Assembly (NCBI GenBank): GCA_030655755.1
Contig: JAUSOQ010000078.1
Location: 32,269-96,268 of the forward strand
Direction: 5' to 3'
Source of the DNA: Coriobacteriia bacterium
GTDB taxonomy: Bacteria > Actinomycetota > Coriobacteriia > Anaerosomatales > Anaerosomataceae
DNA length: 64,000 bases
Part shown: positions 1 to 9,240 of the stretch, one piece after another
Layout of the letters: each line of letters begins with the position of its first letter
Numbering within the stretch: position 1 is the stretch's first letter
Notes under the pieces: model-generated
The model's input: the letters and a program-made list of their open reading frames with translations, nothing else
Database searches by the model: none
Told to the model about the DNA's origin: nothing
Program-made: the position numbers and the translations under genes

Positions 1-484
1 AGGTGGAGACCACCACACGACGGATGGGTGAGAGCTCGTGCAAAGGACCGAGAACGACAACCATCTGAATGGTCGAGCAGTTCGGATTGGCGATGATACC
101 CGAGTGCCACTTCAGGTCGCCCGCGTTCACCTCGGGCACCACGAGTGGTACGTCGTCGTCCATTCGGAAGGCAGAGGAGTTATCGATGACCACGCACCCC
201 GCAGCCACGGCAACAGGCGCCATCGCCTTGCTCACTGCGGCTCCTGCCGAGAAGAGCGCGATGTCGACGCCATCGAGTGACGTCTCGGTCATCTCCTCGA
301 CGATCAGTTCACCACCCGCGAACGGCAAGCGCTTACCGGCCGAACGCGAAGAGGCAAGCGCGATCACTCTGGACGCCGGGAAGTCCCGCTCCTCGAGTGT
401 CTTCAGCATCTCGATACCGACAGCGCCGGTCGCGCCCGCTACCGCGACGACGGGATGTTCGGGTAAGACCTTGTCCCAAGCCAT
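1..484 (-). CDS. asd: Aspartate-semialdehyde dehydrogenase, N-terminal part (runs off the window)
   Basis: Reduces L-aspartyl-4-phosphate to aspartate semialdehyde with NADPH, the second step of the lysine, threonine and methionine pathway. Only about 161 N-terminal residues are in the window. The NADP-binding loop GATGAVG is at residues 17-23. The active-site cysteine lies in NPNCST at about residue 136, and a DNSSAFR motif is near residue 101. The ATG at 484 shares its A with the stop codon of aspartokinase (TGATG), so the two genes are translationally coupled. Family assignment is firm; the C-terminal half cannot be judged. Confidence 0.95.
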   Translation of the reverse strand, partial: MAWDKVLPEHPVVAVAGATGAVGIEMLKTLEERDFPASRVIALASSRSAGKRLPFAGGELIVEEMTETSLDGVDIALFSAGAAVSKAMAPVAVAAGCVVIDNSSAFRMDDDVPLVVPEVNAGDLKWHSGIIANPNCSTIQMVVVLGPLHELSPIRRVVVST

Positions 485-1743
485 CAGTTGCCACCTCCGG
501 TAGTGGGGGCCGTCTCGACATACACCTCATGCTCGGCGAGGCCGAAGGTCTCGTGCAGAGCGCGCACTGCCTGCTCGGCCTGCTCGCCGGAGATCACGCA
601 CGAAACGCGGATGGAAGACGTCGAGATCATGTCGATATTGACTCCTGCCTCGGCCAACGCGGTGAACATCTGCGCGGCGACACCGGGATGCGTCTTCATT
701 CCGGCGCCAACGAGGGAGACCTTCGCGATCGACTCATCCACCGACCATGTGCGCGCGCCAAGGTGGGCCACCATCGTCTCAACGGTCCGCTTGGCACGCA
801 CAAGGTCCTCTTTTGGGATCGTGAAGGAGATGTCGGTGCTCCCCTCCTCGGACACGTTCTGTACGATCATGTCGACGTTGCAGTTCGCCTCAGCCAACGC
901 CGAGAAGACCTGTGACGCGACGCCAGGCTGGTCCGGAACGTCACGGATGGTGATCTTGGCCTCGGAGGTGTCGTGCGTGACACCGGAGATGATAGCTTGC
1001 TCCATTGAAGCGTCAGCCTCCTTGACGATAGTTCCCGGAAGGTCATTGAAGCTCGAACGAACATGCATGACGACCCCGTGGTTGCGGCCGAACTCCACCG
1101 AGCGGAGCTGAAGTACCCGCGCTCCGGTAGCGGCCATCTCAAGCATCTCTTCGTAAGAGATGACGTCGATCTTACGCGCGTCCGCCACCACCCGCGGATC
1201 GGCCGTGAACACGCCGTCGACGTCCGTGTATATCTCGCAGACATCGGCCGAGATGCCGGCGGCTATGGCAACAGCCGTCGTGTCTGAACCACCGCGGCCG
1301 AGTGTGGTGATCTGTCCTTCGGGCGTACTGCCCTGGAAGCCTGCGACGATGACGATGCGACCCTCCGCGAGCGCGTCTTTGACGCAGTCGGCCCGGACCT
1401 CTTGGATGCGCGCCTTCGTGTGGCCGGCGTCGGTCACGATACCTACCTGCGCGCCCGTGAACGAGATCGCTTCGTGACCGAGCGCGTGGATCGCCATGGC
1501 GAGCAGCGCGATGGTGACCTGCTCACCCGTGGCAAGCAACATGTCCATCTCGCGCTCGGGGGGTGCCGGATTCACGGCCCGGGCGAGCAAGAGCAGCTCA
1601 TCGGTGACATCACCCATGGCCGAGACGACCGCAACACACTCGTTGCCGGCGATATGTGTGGCGACGATCCGCTCGGCCACAGCGCGAATGCGTTCGGTCG
1701 TGCCGACCGAGGTGCCGCCGAACTTCTGAACGATGAGGGCCAT
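484..1743 (-). CDS. lysC: Aspartokinase
   Basis: Phosphorylates L-aspartate with ATP, the committed and normally feedback-controlled step of the aspartate amino acid family. The 419-residue protein opens with the kinase motif KFGGTSVG (residues 6-13), continues with an amino acid kinase domain to about residue 250, and ends with two ACT-type regulatory domains, as in lysine/threonine-regulated monofunctional enzymes. An ATG seven codons upstream exists, but the start at 1743 is preferred because GGAAGGAAAC directly precedes it and the product then begins MALIVQKF. It overlaps asd by one base in a lysC-asd operon, an arrangement common in actinobacteria. Confidence 0.96.
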   Translation of the reverse strand: MALIVQKFGGTSVGTTERIRAVAERIVATHIAGNECVAVVSAMGDVTDELLLLARAVNPAPPEREMDMLLATGEQVTIALLAMAIHALGHEAISFTGAQVGIVTDAGHTKARIQEVRADCVKDALAEGRIVIVAGFQGSTPEGQITTLGRGGSDTTAVAIAAGISADVCEIYTDVDGVFTADPRVVADARKIDVISYEEMLEMAATGARVLQLRSVEFGRNHGVVMHVRSSFNDLPGTIVKEADASMEQAIISGVTHDTSEAKITIRDVPDQPGVASQVFSALAEANCNVDMIVQNVSEEGSTDISFTIPKEDLVRAKRTVETMVAHLGARTWSVDESIAKVSLVGAGMKTHPGVAAQMFTALAEAGVNIDMISTSSIRVSCVISGEQAEQAVRALHETFGLAEHEVYVETAPTTGGGN

Positions 1744-1808
1744 GTTTCCTTCCCAACCCACCAGCGGTTCGCCGCAGGTGCACCGTGCAGGTCACGAGAT
1801 CGGGAGAT

Positions 1809-1814
1809 AGTGTA
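1809..1814 (-). promoter_or_regulatory. Possible -10 element of the lysC-asd promoter
   Basis: The minus strand carries TACACT here, about 65 bases upstream of the lysC start, in the only gap before the preceding HD-GYP gene. No convincing -35 hexamer is seen. The 114-base gap is too short for a lysine riboswitch and I see no such fold. Confidence 0.3.
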
Positions 1815-1857
1815 CCAGCATTCTTCGTGCAGGTGGCGAGAGCAAGCGGCACGTTCG

Positions 1858-4455
1858 CTAGACAACGTCGAGCAGACACATCCTTTGAGCGAAGGAACGC
1901 ATGCGCTCAGGTAGTGCATCGACAGTCTCGGTATAGAAATGTTCCACGAGACTCGCCCCGGACGTACGCTCCATTGCTGCCGTGATGACACCCATCGCCC
2001 GTCGCATGTCATCGAGCTGCTCTGGTGCGGCGACGCTCCCACCGCCTGTGATGCTCAGATGCCCCGCAACGATCGTGAAGGGCATCTGCTTGTCAGTGAA
2101 GGCCAGGTTAAGATCTCGCTCCAGGTTCGCAGCAAGACGCGGACCGCCAAGACGGCGGAAGCTTAAGACCATGCCATCGGCGACCGCCACGAACACGGCA
2201 CGCCTCTCATCGCCACCCTCGTCATCGCCCAGATCCTCACGACCCGGCCGCTCATCGATCGCCGCATGTTCGAGAACCCGGATGAAAGCGTCGACAACGC
2301 GTGGGTCGAAGTGGCTGCCTGAACAACGACGCAGCTCCAAGATGGCATCCTCCTGCGAACGACCGCGACGATACGGACGATCCGAGACCATTGCCTCAAA
2401 GGCATCAGCGACAGTGAGCAACCGGGCCAGCATCGGTATCTCCTCACCCTTCAGCCCGGCCGGGTAGCCACTTCCGTCGTAGTGTTCGTGGTGATGGCGG
2501 ACGATCGGCGCAATGGGCCAAGGAAAAGCGACCGGCCGCAAGATGTTCGCGCCGATAAGCGGGTGATGGCGCATCTGCGCCATCTCCTCATCAGTCAACT
2601 TGCCCGGTTTGAGCAAGATCTCCTCCGAGATGCCGATCTTGCCGATGTCGTGTAGGTAGGCAGCCATCTTGAGGGCGATATGCTGCTCGGCGGACAGACC
2701 CATGCTCTCTGCGATGACGAGGGCGAACTTCGCAACCCCATCGGAATGGCCACGTGTGTACGTGTCCTTTGCATCGACCGCTGTGGCCAGCGCGCGCACC
2801 GTCGCGAGATAAGCTTCCTGTAGGCTCGAGAACAGATCGATGTTACCGATCGCAATGGTGACATGGTTGGCGATCGTCGAAAGAAGGCGGACATCGTCAC
2901 TCGTGAAGCGCTGAGTCGCGTCCCGACTCCCAACGGTGATGGCACCGAGTGTGCCCTCGTTGGAGATCAACGGCACGCACAGCGCAGCCAGAGCGCCACT
3001 CAGCGTATCGATGCGATTCTCCTCGCCACCCCGGGGCGGGTTGAAGATGAGCGGTCGGCCCTCACGGATAACCCACTCCGACATCGATGTCCTCACGGCG
3101 ATCTCATCAGCATGGGACGCACTCCCGCCACGCCGTGTGCGCACACTCAGCTCGCCCGTCTCGCGGTCCCGCAGTGTCACATAGCCGATCTCGACGTTGA
3201 AGATACGCATCGCCGAGTCAAGGACTGAATCCAACAGCACGTCAAGATCAAGGGTCGATCCGAGTGCTCGGCTCATCTCGTAGAGTGTCGCCAGTTCGAG
3301 CACCTTCTTAGTGAGATTCTCACTGCGGTCGCGCAGAGAATCGGTCATACGGTTGAAGTTCTCGCTCAACTCCGAGACTTCATTAGAGCCCTCGAACGTG
3401 ACCTTGGTCGAGAAATCTCCATCGGCAACGCGAGCGACACTATCGGAAAGCGCTGTAAGGGGGTCGGAAACGCGGCGGGCCACCCACCAGTTAAGTCCCA
3501 ACAGCACAGCAACGGCCACGACCGACCACAACATGATGAGGTTCCGCGTGGCCACGCGTGTCTGCTCGGCTACGCCTGTGCCCAGCACGGTCACGAGATA
3601 GGCGGCCGAACGCGTAGGGTCGCTCTCGAACAGGATCTGGGTGGCGACAACACGGTATTCGACCCCCTCGAAGATGAACTTCCGTGTCACCGCGGCATCA
3701 ACGTCCTGCCGCGCGGCTTCGAGCGCCTCCATCACGCTGCCCGTGGGCGACTTGAGCTCAGCGACCAGAGACTCACCGCCGAGTTCACCCGGGATCTCGA
3801 TACCGATGGGCGAAAGATCCGCATCATACAGACAAAGACCCGCACGTGTGCCCACGCCGAACTCCGCAACGAAGCTGTCGTCCATGATCTGTGAGTAGAC
3901 CAGCGCATAGACGCGCTGTTCGGGACCCTTGACGGGTTCGAAGACCGTGAGCGTGTCCTTGCCCTGCAGCCGGATCATCAGCGGGTGGCTCATCGTAAGG
4001 CTGACCCAGTTGCTGTCCTCGCTGCCAAGCGGGGTATCGTCTGGCGCGATGCTTAGCCCTCCTGTCGACGCGACGACTCTTCCCGTTTCGTCCAGCAGCA
4101 TCAGGTTGCCGGTCCCAACCCTCTTGTAGCCCGTGTCGGGAGCGTCGAGCGCCTGGTTGATGCCGACCAACTGGGCGGAGATGGCCATCGGATCACCACT
4201 CTGTACCGCCTCGACGAAGCGGGGGTTCTCAGCAACGAGCCTGACGGCTTGCTGCATCTCCGCGATCCTGTCGTCGAACCGCACGACCACACCGGCCGAG
4301 GTGGCGGTGGCCGTTTCGTCGATCCAGCCGTTGATGATCTGGTCGAGCAGCACCCAAGCGACGACAGTCGCCACCACGGCGACGACAAGCGATGCCACGA
4401 CGAGCGGCACGACGATCTGATTATGCAGATGTTTTCCGAACGGGTTGAGTCTCAT
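1858..4455 (-). CDS. Membrane receptor with HAMP, GAF and HD-GYP domains
   Basis: Probable sensor phosphodiesterase that hydrolyses cyclic di-GMP. The 865-residue protein has a transmembrane helix at about 13-38, an extracytoplasmic Cache-like sensor region to about 300, a second helix at about 305-325, a HAMP linker, a GAF domain (about 400-545) and an HD-GYP domain (about 555-690). The metal motif HDIGK and the signature GSGYPAGLKG are both intact. About 170 further C-terminal residues match no domain I recognise. It starts 10 bases after a binding lipoprotein gene, so the two are probably one operon and may form a ligand-sensing pair. Confidence 0.9.
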   Translation of the reverse strand: MRLNPFGKHLHNQIVVPLVVASLVVAVVATVVAWVLLDQIINGWIDETATATSAGVVVRFDDRIAEMQQAVRLVAENPRFVEAVQSGDPMAISAQLVGINQALDAPDTGYKRVGTGNLMLLDETGRVVASTGGLSIAPDDTPLGSEDSNWVSLTMSHPLMIRLQGKDTLTVFEPVKGPEQRVYALVYSQIMDDSFVAEFGVGTRAGLCLYDADLSPIGIEIPGELGGESLVAELKSPTGSVMEALEAARQDVDAAVTRKFIFEGVEYRVVATQILFESDPTRSAAYLVTVLGTGVAEQTRVATRNLIMLWSVVAVAVLLGLNWWVARRVSDPLTALSDSVARVADGDFSTKVTFEGSNEVSELSENFNRMTDSLRDRSENLTKKVLELATLYEMSRALGSTLDLDVLLDSVLDSAMRIFNVEIGYVTLRDRETGELSVRTRRGGSASHADEIAVRTSMSEWVIREGRPLIFNPPRGGEENRIDTLSGALAALCVPLISNEGTLGAITVGSRDATQRFTSDDVRLLSTIANHVTIAIGNIDLFSSLQEAYLATVRALATAVDAKDTYTRGHSDGVAKFALVIAESMGLSAEQHIALKMAAYLHDIGKIGISEEILLKPGKLTDEEMAQMRHHPLIGANILRPVAFPWPIAPIVRHHHEHYDGSGYPAGLKGEEIPMLARLLTVADAFEAMVSDRPYRRGRSQEDAILELRRCSGSHFDPRVVDAFIRVLEHAAIDERPGREDLGDDEGGDERRAVFVAVADGMVLSFRRLGGPRLAANLERDLNLAFTDKQMPFTIVAGHLSITGGGSVAAPEQLDDMRRAMGVITAAMERTSGASLVEHFYTETVDALPERMRSFAQRMCLLDVV

Positions 4456-4465
4456 CGGGCTCTCT

Positions 4466-5308
4466 TCACTTCGCTGGTGCGAACCCCCGGCTCTTCATCA
4501 GTTCTGCGACTTCGCTGCTCGTAGCCCACTCGAGAAACGCTGCAATATCCGCTGAGGGCGTGCTCGCCGTCACGACGCCGAGTGGACGCACCATCTTGTA
4601 CGACCCGTTCAAGATGTTGTCCACAGTCGCCGCGACACCGTCCAACTCGAGATAGCGGACCGGCACGTCCTGGGAGAGCCCCTGGCCAAGAGAGAAGTAG
4701 CCGATCGCACCCACCGTTGACTGCAGGCCCTCGATCATGTCCGACTCGTAGTAGAGATTGACCGCCTTGGGCGTGATCTCCAGATCGGAGCCGAGCACAT
4801 ACTGGCGAAGGATGATCTTTGCTGATTCGTCCTCGTTGCGATCGAGTATCGTGATGGGCGCATCCTCCCCACCGAGCTCGGCCCAGTCAGAGTACTTGCC
4901 CGCATAGATATCGCGGACCTGCTGTGTGGTCAGACCATCGATGGTGACCGAAGGGTGCACCGCGATGACGAGTCCGTCATCGGAAAGTGCGACGTAGTCC
5001 AGACCGAGCGCCGCTTCATCCTCGCTCAACTCGCGTGACACCGCGCCTATTTCGAGGTCGCCGTTCGCCACACCCTCGATCCCACCGCCGGAGTGTAGAC
5101 CAGGCAAGTACACGAATTCTGCGTTGCCGGGATATTCCTCGCTCAGAATGTGAACGAGGGGAAGACAGGTACCTGAACCCGAGATACGAAGCTGCTCACC
5201 GGTAGCCGCCACGGAAGCGTCGGTCCCACTATCGACAGAAGATGTACAACCGCCGATCAGGACGAGTATTACCAGTGCGAACAGGGCCAGGTATGCGCGA
5301 CGTCTCAC
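4466..5308 (-). CDS. PstS-like substrate-binding lipoprotein
   Basis: Type 2 periplasmic binding protein of the phosphate-binding (PstS-like) family, 280 residues. The N-terminus is a lipoprotein signal with lipobox LIGGC, so the mature protein is anchored by Cys20. The ligand-loop motif SGSGT follows near residue 44, typical of phosphate or oxyanion binders. No pstC, pstA or pstB is nearby. Its operon partner is the HAMP-GAF-HD-GYP receptor 10 bases downstream, which suggests it delivers a ligand to that receptor and not to a transporter. The ligand is unknown; phosphate is only the family default. Confidence 0.82.
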   Translation of the reverse strand: MRRRAYLALFALVILVLIGGCTSSVDSGTDASVAATGEQLRISGSGTCLPLVHILSEEYPGNAEFVYLPGLHSGGGIEGVANGDLEIGAVSRELSEDEAALGLDYVALSDDGLVIAVHPSVTIDGLTTQQVRDIYAGKYSDWAELGGEDAPITILDRNEDESAKIILRQYVLGSDLEITPKAVNLYYESDMIEGLQSTVGAIGYFSLGQGLSQDVPVRYLELDGVAATVDNILNGSYKMVRPLGVVTASTPSADIAAFLEWATSSEVAELMKSRGFAPAK

Positions 5309-5360
5309 AATCGATCCTTTCGCATGACGCGCTTAGCGACGTTCATGCTCCAATAGTAGC

Positions 5361-5396
5361 ATCAGGAGTTCCGCTCAACGTCGCGGAACCCCTGAT
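5361..5396 (-). terminator. Hairpin downstream of the por operon
   Basis: A 14-base inverted repeat with one mismatch (arms 5361-5374 and 5383-5396) lies between the end of porB and the start of the binding lipoprotein gene. There is no clear T-run on either side, so its strength as an intrinsic terminator is uncertain. Confidence 0.45.
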
Positions 5397-5439
5397 GAAT
5401 AGCAAGAACCGTACCGCCGAAAACCTGTCGGCGGTGTGC

Positions 5440-6369
5440 CTATCCTTCGCAGCGCGCCAAGACTGCGGCGTATGCGCGATCGACGTCTGCCTGGATCTCG
5501 GCAAGCAAGTCGGCGTTCTCGGGCTTGAAGAGATGCTTGAAGCGGCCCTGGGGCCTCAGGAACTCCTCGACCGGCTTCTTATTGTGGACCTTGACGGTCT
5601 GGCGCCATACACCGTCTTCGACCTCGTACAGCGGCCAGAAGCCGGTCTGCACCGCAGCCTTGGCGACCTCGACGGTCTTGTCGTACGGGATGCGCCACCC
5701 ACGCGGGCAGGGGGCGAACACGTTCATGAACGCCGGACCTTCCACCGCGAATGCCTTCTCGGCCTTCATGGTGAGGTCCTTCCAGTGCGAGATCGAAGCC
5801 TGCGCGACATACGGGATGCCGTGCGCGGCCATGATCTGTGTGAGGTCCTTGCGACGCTGCTGCTTGCCCTGCTGTGCCACGCCCACCTGAGCGGTGGTGG
5901 CCCAGGCACCCTTCGGCGTGGCCGAGGAGCGCTGGATGCCCGTGTTCATGTACGCACCGTTGTCGTAGCACACGTAGACCATGTCGTGCCCACGCTCCAT
6001 CGCACCGGAGAGCGACTGCAGACCGATATCGTACGTACCACCGTCGCCGCCGAACGCGACGAACTTGATGCGCTTGTCTGCCGGGATCTTGCCGGCGGCC
6101 TTGAGCCCCTTGAAAGCAGCTTCGACGCCGGACACCGTCGCAGCGGAGTTCTCAAAAGCGTTGTGGATGAACGGGGTCTTCCACGACGAGTACGGGTAGA
6201 TGGTCGTGGACACCTCGAGGCAGCCGGTCGCGCAGCCGACGACGACCGGGTCTTCGCCGGCGCCAAGAAGCACCTGGCGGACGGCGATCGAGGCGCCACA
6301 GCCGGCACATAGACGATGGCCGCCTTCGAGACGATCCTCGCGATGGGTGAGTTCCTTGAGTGTTGCCAT
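5440..6369 (-). CDS. porB: Pyruvate:ferredoxin oxidoreductase, beta subunit
   Basis: Thiamine diphosphate-binding subunit of the four-subunit enzyme that oxidises pyruvate and CoA to acetyl-CoA and CO2 with reduced ferredoxin. The 309-residue protein has CAGCG near residue 21 and further conserved cysteines that bind an iron-sulfur cluster. The thiamine diphosphate motif starts at GDGGTYDIG (about residue 108) and ends at the YDNGAYMNTG segment about 30 residues later. It is the last gene of porGDAB, 14 bases after porA. The 'pyruvate' call rests on resemblance of PorA and PorB to the pyruvate class; another 2-oxoacid is possible. Confidence 0.92.
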   Translation of the reverse strand: MATLKELTHREDRLEGGHRLCAGCGASIAVRQVLLGAGEDPVVVGCATGCLEVSTTIYPYSSWKTPFIHNAFENSAATVSGVEAAFKGLKAAGKIPADKRIKFVAFGGDGGTYDIGLQSLSGAMERGHDMVYVCYDNGAYMNTGIQRSSATPKGAWATTAQVGVAQQGKQQRRKDLTQIMAAHGIPYVAQASISHWKDLTMKAEKAFAVEGPAFMNVFAPCPRGWRIPYDKTVEVAKAAVQTGFWPLYEVEDGVWRQTVKVHNKKPVEEFLRPQGRFKHLFKPENADLLAEIQADVDRAYAAVLARCEG

Positions 6370-6383
6370 GTGTGACCTCCCTC

Positions 6384-7571
6384 CTACCGGGCGCCCAGGT
6401 AGACGAGTCCACCGGGCTGGGCGGTGCCGGCGGCGATATCGGACAGGTCAGCATAGACGCGCTCGATGAGGTCCAGGCGTACATCACTGCCACCGAGACC
6501 GTAGATGTAGCCGACGATCGGCACACGGGTCTCGGCATCGTAGAGCGCACTGCGGACCTCAAGGAAGAGCGGTCCACCCTCGGCGCCAAAGGACTCGGCA
6601 CGGTCCATGACCGCAACGGCCTTCACGCCGGATAGCGTGGCGGCAAGCTCCGCGTACGGGAAAGGTCGGAAGACGCGGACCTTCACCACACCGGCCTTCA
6701 CACCCTGCGCACGCAGCTGACGCGCGACGTGACGGGTGTTGCCGGCGGTGGAGCCGATGACGACAATCGCGACCTCGGCGTCTTCCATGCCCCATGTCTC
6801 GATGGCGCCGAACGGGCGGCCGGACAACTCACTGTACTCGGCAGCAACGCTCTTGATGACCTCACGAGAGCGCTCGATCGCGTCGCGCTGCGCACGCTTG
6901 AACTCGAAGAACGGGCCGCCGAGACCGGAGAATGCACCGTGCGTGACAGGCTGGTCGATATCGAGCAGCGCGTTCTGCGGGACGTACTCGCCCACGAACC
7001 CGGCCACCGTGTCATCGTCAAGAACGTCGATGCGATCGATCGAGTGTGTGGTGATGAAACCGTCCAGGCAGCTCATCACGGGCAGAAGCACATCGGGGTT
7101 CTCGCCGATACGCGTCGCCATGATGGTGTTGTCGTACGCCTCCTGGGCGGTCTCAGCGAAGAGCATGACCCAGCCGGCGTCACGCGCGCCCATAGCGTCA
7201 CTGTGATCGCAGTGGATGTTGATGGGTGCCGACAGTGCACGGTTCGCGTTCGCCATGATGATCGGCAGACGCATGCCGGACGCGATATGCAGCTCCTCCC
7301 ACATGAGCGCCAGACCCTGCGAAGAGGTCGCCGTCATGACGCGAGCACCTGCAGCCGAAGCGCCGATGCAGGCGCTCATGGCCGAGTGCTCGGACTCGAC
7401 AGTGATGTACTCGGTGTGCACGCGACCTTGGGCGACATACGCGGCAAACTCCTCAACGATGGTGGTCTGAGGAGTGATCGGATACGCAGCCATGACGTCA
7501 GGCCTGCACTGGCGCATCGCGTCGGCGACGACGATGTTGCCGGTAGTAGAAACGGTCTTCTGGGTGGCCAT
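6384..7571 (-). CDS. porA: Pyruvate:ferredoxin oxidoreductase, alpha subunit
   Basis: Subunit carrying the pyrimidine-binding half of the thiamine diphosphate site, 395 residues, the usual PorA length. The conserved AAYPITPQT motif (about residues 28-36) and the ESEHSAM motif (about 59) are present, as is an NIHCDHSDAM segment typical of the pyruvate class. Its ATG at 7571 directly follows the porD stop codon (7572-7574), so no gap separates them. The four-gene order gamma, delta, alpha, beta is that of heterotetrameric enzymes in archaea and Thermotoga. Confidence 0.93.
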   Translation of the reverse strand: MATQKTVSTTGNIVVADAMRQCRPDVMAAYPITPQTTIVEEFAAYVAQGRVHTEYITVESEHSAMSACIGASAAGARVMTATSSQGLALMWEELHIASGMRLPIIMANANRALSAPINIHCDHSDAMGARDAGWVMLFAETAQEAYDNTIMATRIGENPDVLLPVMSCLDGFITTHSIDRIDVLDDDTVAGFVGEYVPQNALLDIDQPVTHGAFSGLGGPFFEFKRAQRDAIERSREVIKSVAAEYSELSGRPFGAIETWGMEDAEVAIVVIGSTAGNTRHVARQLRAQGVKAGVVKVRVFRPFPYAELAATLSGVKAVAVMDRAESFGAEGGPLFLEVRSALYDAETRVPIVGYIYGLGGSDVRLDLIERVYADLSDIAAGTAQPGGLVYLGAR

Positions 7572-7895
7572 CTACTTCACCTCCGGCAGTTCGCAGCCCT
7601 CAGGCACCATCGTGATGGCGTCTGCAGGACACTCGTTGGCGCACACGCCGCAGCCCTTGCAGTGATCGAGCTTGAAATCTGTGACCTTCTCATCGACCAC
7701 GACGATGGCCGAGTCGGGGCACATGATCCAACAGATGAGGCACTGGGTGCATTTTTCGCTATCGCGCACCGGCCGCTGACTGCGCCAACCGCCGGTCACA
7801 TATTCACGCGAGTTGCCGGACTCGGGGATGCATGCGCCGAGAGGGAACTCGTCGCCCTTCCACTCGTCGATTCGCGAGATGTCCCACTTAGCCAT
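7572..7895 (-). CDS. porD: Pyruvate:ferredoxin oxidoreductase, delta (ferredoxin-like) subunit
   Basis: Electron-transfer subunit of 107 residues with two 4Fe-4S cluster motifs, CTQCLICWIMCP and CKGCGVCANECP, in the C-terminal half. It passes electrons from the thiamine site to external ferredoxin. The reading frame is open farther upstream, but the start at 7895 is preferred: AGGAGGTG lies just before this ATG, the product then begins MAKWDIS, and it overlaps the end of porG by only 8 bases. Confidence 0.93.
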   Translation of the reverse strand: MAKWDISRIDEWKGDEFPLGACIPESGNSREYVTGGWRSQRPVRDSEKCTQCLICWIMCPDSAIVVVDEKVTDFKLDHCKGCGVCANECPADAITMVPEGCELPEVK

Positions 7896-8463
7896 CGATG
7901 GACACCTCCTCATATGCCGAGCGCACCGACGCGATGTTCGCGTCGATGACTTCCTGGGCGAACTTCTTACCAAAGGTCTTGGATAGGTGGTCGCACACAG
8001 CGTTGAGTTCGAACAGGCCCGTCACCTTCGCGAGCGCACCGATCATCGGAGTGTTCGGCATGTCGCGCTTCAGCTTGTCGAGCGAGATGCCTGAGGCGTC
8101 CACGCACGCGACGCGACCGGTGGCGCGGCCGAGCCGGACGCGAACATCCGCTGCAGGAGTACAGGTGTTCACGATGACGGCGCCGTCATCCTTGAGCCCC
8201 CGCACCACGTCGACGATCGAGAGTAGGCTCTCGTCGAGTACGACGACGACGTCGGGGTGCTCGATGTTGTTGTGGATCTCGATGGGGGTCGAGCTGATGC
8301 GCGTGAACGCTTGGATCGGCGCGCCCATGCGCTCCGGACCATACTCGGGCATGGCTTGCATGTATTGATCGAGTTCCAGCGCGGTCTCGGCGACGAGCTT
8401 TGCCGCTGTAACGGCGCCCTGGCCGGCGCGCGCATGCCAACGGATCTCCGTCAGCTGCTGCAT
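7888..8463 (-). CDS. porG: Pyruvate:ferredoxin oxidoreductase, gamma subunit
   Basis: Gamma subunit of 191 residues, first gene of the porGDAB operon, probably contributing to CoA binding and subunit contacts. The N-terminus has the family motif HARAGQGAVTA (about residues 9-19), followed by a conserved PEYGPERMG segment. The start at 8463 is chosen because GAGGAGGGTGAG precedes it and the longer frame adds no conserved sequence. The 177-base gap upstream, before recR, presumably holds the operon promoter; I could not pick it out with confidence. Confidence 0.92.
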   Translation of the reverse strand: MQQLTEIRWHARAGQGAVTAAKLVAETALELDQYMQAMPEYGPERMGAPIQAFTRISSTPIEIHNNIEHPDVVVVLDESLLSIVDVVRGLKDDGAVIVNTCTPAADVRVRLGRATGRVACVDASGISLDKLKRDMPNTPMIGALAKVTGLFELNAVCDHLSKTFGKKFAQEVIDANIASVRSAYEEVSIDG

Positions 8464-8640
8464 GGTCTCACCCTCCTCAGAAATCGTTGTGACCCGTCCC
8501 CGGGGTATCGTCAGATGCATCGTATGTGTGGTGGGACGGTGGGTCACACAAGGATACGGGTGCGACTGGCGGTGAGGGGCTGTCTACAGCGGTGAGCGGC
8601 GGCAATGAATCGGTGAGCGGTAGCCAATTACTGGCATATG

Positions 8641-9240
8641 TCACATCTCACGGCGAGCTTCCAGCGCCCTTCCCAGAGTCACCTCATCAGCGTACTCCAG
8701 GTCACCGCCTACCGGCAGCCCCGATGCGATCCTGGTGACGCGCACGCCAAGGGGCTTGACCAGCCGGGCGATGTAGAGAGCGGTGGTCTCTCCTTCAACG
8801 TTGGGATCGGTGGCAACGATGAGCTCAGTGATGCCGCCCGCCCCGATACGATCGATGAGTTCACGGACACGAAGCTGCTCGGGGCCGATGCCGTCGATCG
8901 GAGAGATCGCACCCTGCAAGACGTGATAGAGGCCCCGGAACTCACCGGTACGTTCGACCGCCACGACATCACGCGGCTCTTCGACAACGCAGAGAATCGA
9001 CGCGTCCCGCTCGGGATTGGCGCAGATGTCGCAGAGATCTTCCTCGGCGAAGTTGAAACACTTCGAGCAGAAGTGGATCAAACGCTTCACGTCGACGATG
9101 GCGGTAGCGAGGCGTTCAGCCGCCTCGTCATCGGAGCGAAGGATATGGAACGCGAGGCGCTGTGCGCTCTTCGGACCGATGCCCGGGAGTCGCTCCAACT
9201 CCTCGAGTAGTCTCACGATGGGTGCGGCGTAATACGGCAT
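8641..9240 (-). CDS. recR: Recombination mediator protein RecR
   Basis: Works with RecF and RecO to load RecA on gapped DNA. The 199-residue protein shows the expected order: a helix-hairpin-helix ([14 protein letters not shown], about 18-31), a four-cysteine zinc finger CSKC...CDIC (about 58-73) and a Toprim domain with ATDPNVEGE (about 143-151). Its ATG follows the ybaB stop without a gap, in the dnaX-ybaB-recR order found across many bacteria. Confidence 0.96.
   Translation of the reverse strand: MPYYAAPIVRLLEELERLPGIGPKSAQRLAFHILRSDDEAAERLATAIVDVKRLIHFCSKCFNFAEEDLCDICANPERDASILCVVEEPRDVVAVERTGEFRGLYHVLQGAISPIDGIGPEQLRVRELIDRIGAGGITELIVATDPNVEGETTALYIARLVKPLGVRVTRIASGLPVGGDLEYADEVTLGRALEARREM

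Noticed and set aside
1744..1857. Lysine riboswitch ahead of aspartokinase
   Set aside because: The gap is only 114 bases and shows no L-box-like helices.
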